Shown: positions 31,042 to 39,053 of the stretch, piece by piece
Position numbering within the stretch: position 1 is the first letter of the stretch
Layout of the letters: each line of letters begins with the position of its first letter
The notes under the pieces: generated by a model
Told to the model about the DNA's origin: nothing
Seen by the model: the letters and a program-made list of their open reading frames with translations, nothing else
Database searches by the model: none
Translations under genes and position numbers: made by a program
Assembly: GCA_905236675.1 (NCBI GenBank)
Contig: CAJOND010000008.1
Coordinates: forward strand, 1-64,000
Source of the DNA: Candidatus Rifleibacteriota bacterium
GTDB lineage: Bacteria; Muiribacteriota; Ozemobacteria; Ozemobacterales; Ozemobacteraceae
Reading direction: 5' to 3'
DNA: 64,000 nt

Positions 31042-32250
31042 TTGAAAAGTTTATCTAAGCTCATAATTATTCTTTTACTTTTTCTTATTATCTTTTGTCC
31101 TCAGACAAAGGGGGAGAAGATATATAGAATAATTAGGAATAATAATAAAATAACAATAAAATTTAATGATAGCTGGCGATTTAAAAAAATATCAATTCCT
31201 GTCTGTTCGAATAAAATATGGGGTGATGACAAAACTCATAATGTTGCTATTTTAGAGTTTAATAATGAAAAACATATTTTATCATCGAAGCAAGGGGAGA
31301 CTTATTTACAATATTTAGAAGAAACAAAGGTGATAAATTCTTTTACATTAACATCTATAAATACTTCTTTTGAAAAAATAGCCGAATCTTTGCCTAAATT
31401 TGAAGCAACTATTTCAAAAACAAAAGAAATAGAAGATGAACTCTTACTTATGTCTAATAAAGAAATTTCTAATATAAAGAAGAATAAGTGCTTTTCTTGT
31501 CATACTTTGATTCCAGTTGCTTTAACTCTAAAAACAGCAAAATCAAAAGGTTTTAATATAGAAAACTCAAAAGTTGAGGAATTATTTGATTCTATATCTG
31601 AAGTTCAAAAAGATAATGGTTCTTTCTTTTTTGAAAGTCAGCCAATTTATGGTGTTAGAACAACAACACTTTCTTGCTCTTATATTATTTCTTTATTAGC
31701 TGATTTTTCTCCTCAAAAATTTTTAAAGATTGGTGAAAAAATTAGTGATTATTTTGTTGTTACACATAAATCCGATGGAATTATACAACCAGATTTTATC
31801 TTCAAGCCATTTTTCAATGAAGTAACTACTTCTATTTTATTTGAAATTATATTTCGTAAAACTTTGTATTTAAATCAAAGAAATAACGAGGAAGCTAATA
31901 AAAAGTCTAATTATCTATTGAATTTGGCTGTTCAATACAAAAATATAGATTTTATCAATAAGCTTATATTATTAACGGGAATTCCTTACAGTTATCAGTT
32001 TAAACCAGGTGAAAGAGCTCGTATTCTAGAGGAATTAAAACAAAATTTTGTTTTACCTAAAGGTCAGTTGACAGCAAAATTGAGGATTCTTATTCTTTAT
32101 ACATTTAATAGAATTGCTCCTGATGACTCTTTACCTCCAATGATGTCTTTTGATAAATTAAAAAATAATGAATTATTTATATGGAATTGTTTAGAGAAGG
32201 TTCTCTACAACAGCCCAAATTATTTAAATGGAAGTTATGATGAAAACTAA
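31042..32250 (+). CDS. Secreted protein with CxxCH haem-binding-like motif and possible alpha/alpha-toroid fold
   Basis: Signal peptide; NKCFSCHTLIPVALTLKTAKSKG; VQKDNGSFFFESQ pattern; TTG start directly abutting previous stop. Confidence 0.6.
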   Translation: MKSLSKLIIILLLFLIIFCPQTKGEKIYRIIRNNNKITIKFNDSWRFKKISIPVCSNKIWGDDKTHNVAILEFNNEKHILSSKQGETYLQYLEETKVINSFTLTSINTSFEKIAESLPKFEATISKTKEIEDELLLMSNKEISNIKKNKCFSCHTLIPVALTLKTAKSKGFNIENSKVEELFDSISEVQKDNGSFFFESQPIYGVRTTTLSCSYIISLLADFSPQKFLKIGEKISDYFVVTHKSDGIIQPDFIFKPFFNEVTTSILFEIIFRKTLYLNQRNNEEANKKSNYLLNLAVQYKNIDFINKLILLTGIPYSYQFKPGERARILEELKQNFVLPKGQLTAKLRILILYTFNRIAPDDSLPPMMSFDKLKNNELFIWNCLEKVLYNSPNYLNGSYDEN

Positions 32251-33559
32251 AAAATTATTGCTTTTATTATTTATTATTTTATTTAATCAAGTAAGTGTAG
32301 ATGCTGCAAGAAACTCTTTTGATCAACATACACCTCCAGATGTAAAAAAGGATTTTGTGCTTTTGCGAGATAGGGTAAAGCGTAATCCTAGAGATGTAGC
32401 AGCTATAAATTCTTTAGGTATAATATATGCTAATGCTGGTCAGTTAGATGACGCAATTAAACTCTGGCAATATGGATTAGGCATAAATCCTGATTATATT
32501 CATCTTTACAATAATCTTGGTTCAGCTTTGAAACAAAAAGGAAGAATTGACGAAGCGAGAATGATTTTTAAAGCTGGATTAATGCATGAACGTTCGCATC
32601 TTATTTACTATAATTTGGGTACATTAGAAAAAGAAAATAAAGAAATGGTTAGAGCTGCAGAATATTTTAAAAGCTGTTTGGAAATCAGTCCTGATTTTCA
32701 ACCTGCAAGACAGCAGTTAGAACAGATGGGATACTTCCCCAAAATGGCAGCAAAAAATACTCATATTCCTACAATGACTCTTGGTAGTTACAAACCACCA
32801 GTAGAAATAGGAAATATAGAATTAACTCCAATTTATCCTAGTGGAATATCACAAGACGAAAATAAAGAAAAGAAAACTAAAACTCCCACTACCAAAAAGA
32901 CCGATAAAATTGTAAAAGAATTTAAACCTTTAAGCTATGATGAATGTTGTAAGATTATTCGCAATCTTAATGCGCCTTCCCACAGAAAGTATGTGGCTTT
33001 AACATTTGATGATGGACCTCATCATACACTAACTCCAGAAATATTAAATATATTAAAGAACGAAGGGGCTAAAGGAACTTTTTTTGTTGTGGGAAACAGA
33101 GCGGAAACTTATCCTGACCTTGTAAGTCGCATATCTGCAGAAGGGCACGATATTGGAAATCATACATGGAACCATATTTCGTTAGCAAAAAATACAACAG
33201 AAGTAGATTTAAAATCTCTTAACAAAACAAATAATTTAATTGCCGGCATTATCGGAAAAAATTGTAATTTAGTAAGACCTCCATATGGAGCTACAAGTAG
33301 CAGAGTTAAAGCAATGTTACAAGAAAATGGCTGGCATCAGGTTTTATGGGATTCTGACAGCCGAGACTGGCAGAATAAAAACCCTGACGTAATTCTATAT
33401 AGAGTTATGAAATCAATAGAACCTGGTGGAATTATTCTATTTCATGATATTCATCCAGGAGCTGCTAAAATGCTTCCTACGCTTATAAGAGCTTTGAAAT
33501 CAGAAGGCTATAGATGCGTAACTATTTCAGAATTGATAGCTTTGAAGAATGCTTCATAA
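32228..33559 (+). CDS. TPR protein with C-terminal polysaccharide deacetylase (NodB) domain
   Basis: TPR units; KYVALTFDDGPHHTLTPEILNILKNEGAKGTFFVVGNRAETYPDLVSRISAEGHDIGNHTWNH. Confidence 0.93.
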   Translation: MEVMMKTKKLLLLLFIILFNQVSVDAARNSFDQHTPPDVKKDFVLLRDRVKRNPRDVAAINSLGIIYANAGQLDDAIKLWQYGLGINPDYIHLYNNLGSALKQKGRIDEARMIFKAGLMHERSHLIYYNLGTLEKENKEMVRAAEYFKSCLEISPDFQPARQQLEQMGYFPKMAAKNTHIPTMTLGSYKPPVEIGNIELTPIYPSGISQDENKEKKTKTPTTKKTDKIVKEFKPLSYDECCKIIRNLNAPSHRKYVALTFDDGPHHTLTPEILNILKNEGAKGTFFVVGNRAETYPDLVSRISAEGHDIGNHTWNHISLAKNTTEVDLKSLNKTNNLIAGIIGKNCNLVRPPYGATSSRVKAMLQENGWHQVLWDSDSRDWQNKNPDVILYRVMKSIEPGGIILFHDIHPGAAKMLPTLIRALKSEGYRCVTISELIALKNAS

Positions 33560-33629
33560 ATTTGTAGAAGGTTTATACTTTATTGGCAATAAAAAAATAA
33601 CTTGATTAAAAATAAATAAAGAGTAAATT

Positions 33630-33658
33630 TTGACAAATAGCTAAAAAATGTTTAGGAT
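33630..33658 (+). promoter_or_regulatory. Candidate sigma70 promoter for Sel1 lipoprotein
   Basis: TTGACA (33630-33635), 17-bp spacer, TAGGAT (33653-33658). Confidence 0.5.
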
Positions 33659-33689
33659 TTTAATAGTAAATAATTGTGGTGGAATCAGT

Positions 33690-34169
33690 ATGAAAAAATG
33701 TACAGCTTATTTAATGTTATTTTTATTTTCGCTGTTGTTTGCTACTGGTTGTTGCAAGAAGGAACTTGATATAAAAGAAGCTTCCAAAGCTTATTTGAGG
33801 GGTGACTATAAGGCAGCGGCAGAGATATTTCTTCCCAAAGCAGAAACAGGGGATGCTGAAGCTCAAGTAAATATAGCTTTTATGTATTATTGTGGTATGC
33901 ACGTCAATCAGGATTTTGTTAAAGCTGCCCAATGGTATAAAAAAGCTGCTGATAGAAATCATCCAAATGCACAATTCAGCCTTGCTACTCTTTATGAAAA
34001 TGGTGAAGGAGTTGAGCAGGACATAGAAGAAGCCTATTTTTGGTACAGTCTTGCGGAAAGGCAGGGCGATGAAGATGCAAAGCGTTCTAGAATAGAATTA
34101 GAACAAAAAATATCAAAAGACCACATTAAGTATTTAAAAGATAGACTTTCAAAGTGGCAGCCACTTTAG
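33690..34169 (+). CDS. Sel1-repeat lipoprotein (start re-assigned from 33648)
   Basis: MKKCTAYLMLFLFSLLFATGCC lipobox; Sel1 repeats AEAQVNIAFMYYCGMHVNQDFVKAAQWYKKAAD. Confidence 0.85.
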   Translation: MKKCTAYLMLFLFSLLFATGCCKKELDIKEASKAYLRGDYKAAAEIFLPKAETGDAEAQVNIAFMYYCGMHVNQDFVKAAQWYKKAADRNHPNAQFSLATLYENGEGVEQDIEEAYFWYSLAERQGDEDAKRSRIELEQKISKDHIKYLKDRLSKWQPL

Positions 34170-34192
34170 TTTATTATATTAAACTGTTTTAT

Positions 34193-34208
34193 TTTTTCAC
34201 GTGAAACA
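34193..34208. promoter_or_regulatory. Candidate parS (ParB/Spo0J) site
   Basis: TTTTTCACGTGAAACA matches TGTTTCACGTGAAACA at 15/16 positions; intergenic. Confidence 0.7.
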
Positions 34209-34295
34209 TCGAAGGATTTTTAACAAATCAGAAAATATTATGTTTAGTTTTATGAGCTAAAGTTGCTACTAAAAAAGAATAGAAGAATTATCTTC

Positions 34296-35633
34296 TCATT
34301 CAAAAGCAATGATTTTTCCTTCAAGATCTTCCTGGGTTTCGCCTAATATCTCATTTGCTGCTTCATCAAAGTTTTTACCTATTGATAACATACGTAAAAT
34401 GTCAGATATGTTGCTCCAGCCATATTCTTTCAGTAATCTGGCTGATGCATTAAATGATAATTTATAGAGTTTAATAGCTGTAAGTCTATCTGGTGAACTT
34501 TTAAAACCTTTATCGATTGTTTCCAAATTTATATTGTTTTCTAAATAATCATTACTAATAATTTCACTTATGTCATCGATATCTTTCTCGAATATTTGGG
34601 CTAGACCTTCGTTAAGCCAGATGGGGCAATTCCCGGAAGATGCTAAATAGATTACATGGTGAGCATATTCGTGGTAAATAGCACCTTTTAACGCTGATGG
34701 AAATGAATTGTTTGGAACAGGAAGCTTAATTTTTCCGTCATAGACGCCGCCTGCCCAGTCTGGTAAATCATGTACCATCTTAAAATCATTTGTTTGAAAT
34801 AAAATAACTTGAGCTTTTTGCTCAGGGTAAAAACTAAGTTTATTGCCTATTTCTTCATAGGCATTTTCAAGCTGTTCAACTAATTCTTCTGCCCATTCTT
34901 CACTGAATGAATCAGGATAAGATAGTTCGAAATGCTTTCCTGTGAACGTATTTGTATTTTGTTCGAGTATTGCTTCTTTTTCTAATTTTTGTAAAAAGTT
35001 ATTGCTCTTTTTGTCTAGTGGATTTATTTCTAGGCTTCTATTTAAATAGTATTTGCTTTCGGTTAAATTTCCATTTAGATATAGCAGTCTTGATAAAACA
35101 TAATTAACTTTTGCATTGTCCGGATAACGTTCAACAAATTCTTGCAGAGTATTTATTGCAGATAAGGAATTTTCGATTTTTTGATAAGCTGTAGCTGCTT
35201 TTATTGCTAATTCACTGTCGTTCGGACGAAGTTTAAGCAATTCTTTTATTTCTTTATCCGCTTCTTCTGTATTTTTTACTGTTACTAATGTGGAAAGTAG
35301 ATTTAATCTTATAGATATGTCTTCTGGTTTTTGAGCCTTAGCATTTTTGAATTGCCTTATAGCTTCTTTGAAATTTTGCTTTTTAGCATAGTTTACTCCA
35401 AGATTATTTCTTGCGCAGGCTAGATTTGATAAGGCTGTATCGTTGAAAGGATCTAACTTGCAAGCTTTTTCAAAATCATCTATGGCTCCAAGTGTGTTTC
35501 CTTGAGATATTTTATACATACCTTGACGGTTCAATATCCACGAATCATCTGAATTATTAGCAAAGCTTGGAGAATTCAATAGTAAGGAGAATAGTAAAAG
35601 GAGTTGAAAGTTTAATTTATTGCAATTAGGCAT
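34296..35633 (-). CDS. Secreted TPR protein with gluzincin (peptidase MA-like) domain
   Basis: TPR repeats; GAIYHEYAHHVIYLASSGNCPIWLNEGLAQIFE contains HExxH. Confidence 0.85.
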   Translation of the reverse strand: MPNCNKLNFQLLLLFSLLLNSPSFANNSDDSWILNRQGMYKISQGNTLGAIDDFEKACKLDPFNDTALSNLACARNNLGVNYAKKQNFKEAIRQFKNAKAQKPEDISIRLNLLSTLVTVKNTEEADKEIKELLKLRPNDSELAIKAATAYQKIENSLSAINTLQEFVERYPDNAKVNYVLSRLLYLNGNLTESKYYLNRSLEINPLDKKSNNFLQKLEKEAILEQNTNTFTGKHFELSYPDSFSEEWAEELVEQLENAYEEIGNKLSFYPEQKAQVILFQTNDFKMVHDLPDWAGGVYDGKIKLPVPNNSFPSALKGAIYHEYAHHVIYLASSGNCPIWLNEGLAQIFEKDIDDISEIISNDYLENNINLETIDKGFKSSPDRLTAIKLYKLSFNASARLLKEYGWSNISDILRMLSIGKNFDEAANEILGETQEDLEGKIIAFE

Positions 35634-35657
35634 TTTAGTCTATTTTGAGCAAGTTCG

Positions 35658-35987
35658 TCAGGCTTTTAGATCAAGGGAACCATGTATTCCGTCTTTTATA
35701 ATAGGTTTAGGTTCTTCAATGTCTTTTTTCGGATTTTTATAAGGTTTTCCTTTTGAATTTTTCCCTTCGCCTTGTCCTCTAGGGTTTTCTTCATCTTCTT
35801 TTCTTATTACTTTTCCTTCCGAAGCTTGTGTGTTTTGTATGCGATCTGTTCTTGTTTCCTGATTGTGCCTGTTTTGGGCAACCTGTTCAGCAAGGCCAGC
35901 TTCTTGGTTCTTTTGATTTTCACGCATTTTACTAGCATCATCAGCGGTTAGAAGTGAAGTTTTCATATCTACAGGACGTATAGACAT
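35658..35987 (-). CDS. Small charged uncharacterised protein
   Basis: 110-codon ORF with AGGAGG-type RBS upstream (TCCTCC near 35995-36000); Q/N/E/K-rich. Confidence 0.65.
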   Translation of the reverse strand: MSIRPVDMKTSLLTADDASKMRENQKNQEAGLAEQVAQNRHNQETRTDRIQNTQASEGKVIRKEDEENPRGQGEGKNSKGKPYKNPKKDIEEPKPIIKDGIHGSLDLKA

Positions 35988-36194
35988 ATTAGAATCCTCC
36001 TTATACTACTTACTAAACTTATCGACAAAGATTGAGGCAATAATTAGAAATTATCGATTATAAAGGCTAAGATAATAATTATTATGTAATTTTAACGAAT
36101 TGTTCCTAGGAAGATAAAAAAGTAATTTTGATTAAAATAACAGTAGATGTTATCATTAAAAGAGTGTGATTTATTAATTCCTTAACTGACTTTT

Positions 36195-39053
36195 TTGTTT
36201 ATGAATATTTTAAAAAAATATTTGTCTATATTTCTAAAATATGGGGCACCCATAGGACTTTTTATTATACTGCCTTTGCTGGTAGCTCTTTTTGGTGCTC
36301 ATAACATAATAACATCAGAAAAAAACAAGCATATTGGAGAATTATCTGTAAAAATAGAAAATAGTTTAAAAGATATAGAAAGCGAGATATCTCAAGATTC
36401 TTTTATGTTAAAGATAGGAAGAGGAGCTTGGTATACTTTTAAACAGGTAGATAATGATATAGATAGATATTGGGATTATTACCGTAATCTTTGCTCTTTT
36501 CTTTCTTCTGAACCAGATTTATATGTTTTTGATGATAATGGTTTATTAGTAACTCCGCGTAATATCAATTTAAAATCAAGATTTTTGGGTACAAAGCTTT
36601 GGAATACCATAGATTGTTCTTTTGAGGAAAAAACAAATGCAGCTTTGAAATTAAAAAAACAGTTTAAAAGTTTTTTGGGTAATGAATTTAAATTAGGTGC
36701 TTTTTTAGAAAGCAGAAATCATTTGATGCCAATTATAGTTAATACTAAAGAGGGATACCTTTATTGGATGAATTTTCCTAACAATCCCCAAAAAGGTATT
36801 TTGTTGATTTTTTGGGAAATTCCATCTTTTGATTTCAGATTTGGGCAGATAATAAAGCGTTATTCTTCTAGATTTGAAGATGCTTTGACTAGAGATTTCT
36901 TTACAAATGTAAACCAGTTTGTAATTTATAAATCTGATAATTCAAAAATTGATTATAATAGTATTTTCCTTAATTCTGCTTTGTTAAATCCAAATGAACC
37001 ATTTATCGATTCAAGAGGGTACATATGGCGTTCTATTCGTTTCGATAAAGTATGGTTTTTAGCAAGTTTAAAAAGTAAAAAAAATCAATATGACAAATTA
37101 CATTTTAATACTATTGCATTTATTCTAGTAATAGGATCGATTTCCATATTCTTTTATTTCTGGCTGGAAAAACAGCAAACTTATTATTTATCAATTCGTA
37201 CAAAACTTATAGGTCTTTTTTTAATTGCTGTATTGATTCCAGTAATGACTTTTTCTTTACTAGGGTACCTTTATGTGAGCGATATGAGAAAAAATCTTTA
37301 TAGCCAGTTTGGTAAAAATAGTAGAGATGTTCTTTTAAATATAGATAGAGAATTAGGAACTTCTGGTAATGTGTTTCGAGATGATTTTAAGAAATTAATG
37401 AATGATTTCCAACGTTATGATGAGGATGATACGGTTCGTAAAAAAATATATGATAGTCTAGCCAGTTATGAGCTGGTTGAAATAGATAGAAGAGTGGCTT
37501 CAGATGTCAGTATTATAAAACAAATAACTAATTATGTTGTTTATGAAGATATGACCACTGTTACAGATGCTTTTTCCAAATGCTGTATTGATACTATGCT
37601 AAATACTAATTTTATGGATAGTTTGGATCCTGCATTAAAAAGTGCGATGACCAGTCCAGAATGTGGATTAACAAGTTTTTGGACAAGACCAGGTAATGTT
37701 CAGGATTTTGTTTTCGGTTCGTTAGAGCTTTATCTTTATTGGGATTTTTCTTATTCTGAAAAATATGGAAAAGAGTATTTTTTCATATTAAAAAAGACAG
37801 ATAATGTTCTACGTGATCATTTACAAAAACGTTTAAAGAAATGTCAGATTAATCCAAAAGAAAAAGATTTTATAATTTATGTGTGCAATGATAAAAATGA
37901 GGAATGGTTTCCCAACAATTCGATAGCAAATGCTTTAAAAGATGTATCTAGAAGAATAAATTATATGGGAAGACCTATAGAAACGGAAATAAATATTAAT
38001 TCTAAGCACTATTTGCTTTTAGGTTTAAAAAGCGAGAAAATCAGAGGTTACTCTTTTTATGCTCTGTACCCATATGAAAAAATAGAGAAAAAGTTGAATA
38101 ATATTATTATGTTAATTATTACGGGAATAATAATATTTATTTTAACTGCATTTGCTATAGGCTATAAGTTGTCAGAAACTTTTCTTTACCCTGTTAATTG
38201 TTTGAAAGAAGGGGTTATAGCAATAAAAGAAAGAAATACTGAATTTAGAATAGAAAAATTACAAAATGATGAATTCGGTGTTTTGGCTTCAAGTTTTAAC
38301 AATATGATTGGAGACCTGAAAGAAATAGAGCTGGCAAAATATATTCAGGAAGCTTTACTCCCTACAACTTTGCCCGAACTGAAAGGCTATCAGATTTATT
38401 TTAAAAACAAGATGGCTTCAGGGGTTGGAGGTGATTATTTTGATACTTATCTTCTTGATGAAGAAAACCTTTGTATTATTATAGGAGATGTTTCAGGTCA
38501 CGGTATAGCTTCTGCTCTGGTAATGGCAATGGCAAAATCAGTTCTTTATCAAGGATTTAAAGAAACAAGAAACCTTATGGATTTGTTTATTGATTTAAAT
38601 TCTGTTATTACAACTTACTTTTATAAACCTCCTGTAAAGAAAATGATTACTCTTTTTGCAACTATAATTAATCTGCCAACAGGCAAAGCTACTTTTTTAG
38701 ATTCGGGTCATAATTTTCCCATGAAAATATCTAAAGATGGTGAAATAACAGAACTAAAAATGGTTGGTGCGCCTGTGGGTTCTTTAAGAAAAATGAAAAG
38801 TAAACCTGTGTCAGAATTTTCAATCGAAGAGGGAGAAATTGTTGTTTTCTATACAGATGGAATTATTGAAGCAACTGGTAAAACTATAGAACAATATGGT
38901 TATACACGTTTTAAAGAGAGTCTTTCAAAATTATCTGGTGAATGTCCCGAGGCAATAGTTAATATACTTTTTAAATTATATGAAGAATGGGAAGATGGAA
39001 CGGAGCCTGATGATGATGTTACATTAGCAGTCTTGAAGAGGCTTTCTTCTTAA
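36195..39053 (+). CDS. Membrane sensor with HAMP and SpoIIE/RsbU PP2C-type phosphatase domain
   Basis: MASGVGGDYFDTYLLDEENLCIIIGDVSGHGIASALVMAMAKS; DSGHNFPM; two TM regions. Confidence 0.93.
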   Translation: MFMNILKKYLSIFLKYGAPIGLFIILPLLVALFGAHNIITSEKNKHIGELSVKIENSLKDIESEISQDSFMLKIGRGAWYTFKQVDNDIDRYWDYYRNLCSFLSSEPDLYVFDDNGLLVTPRNINLKSRFLGTKLWNTIDCSFEEKTNAALKLKKQFKSFLGNEFKLGAFLESRNHLMPIIVNTKEGYLYWMNFPNNPQKGILLIFWEIPSFDFRFGQIIKRYSSRFEDALTRDFFTNVNQFVIYKSDNSKIDYNSIFLNSALLNPNEPFIDSRGYIWRSIRFDKVWFLASLKSKKNQYDKLHFNTIAFILVIGSISIFFYFWLEKQQTYYLSIRTKLIGLFLIAVLIPVMTFSLLGYLYVSDMRKNLYSQFGKNSRDVLLNIDRELGTSGNVFRDDFKKLMNDFQRYDEDDTVRKKIYDSLASYELVEIDRRVASDVSIIKQITNYVVYEDMTTVTDAFSKCCIDTMLNTNFMDSLDPALKSAMTSPECGLTSFWTRPGNVQDFVFGSLELYLYWDFSYSEKYGKEYFFILKKTDNVLRDHLQKRLKKCQINPKEKDFIIYVCNDKNEEWFPNNSIANALKDVSRRINYMGRPIETEININSKHYLLLGLKSEKIRGYSFYALYPYEKIEKKLNNIIMLIITGIIIFILTAFAIGYKLSETFLYPVNCLKEGVIAIKERNTEFRIEKLQNDEFGVLASSFNNMIGDLKEIELAKYIQEALLPTTLPELKGYQIYFKNKMASGVGGDYFDTYLLDEENLCIIIGDVSGHGIASALVMAMAKSVLYQGFKETRNLMDLFIDLNSVITTYFYKPPVKKMITLFATIINLPTGKATFLDSGHNFPMKISKDGEITELKMVGAPVGSLRKMKSKPVSEFSIEEGEIVVFYTDGIIEATGKTIEQYGYTRFKESLSKLSGECPEAIVNILFKLYEEWEDGTEPDDDVTLAVLKRLSS

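Noticed and set aside
33648-33689. Annotated start of Sel1 protein at 33648
   Set aside because: Lies between the -35 and -10 elements of a good promoter (TTGACA-17-TAGGAT); signal peptide begins at 33690.
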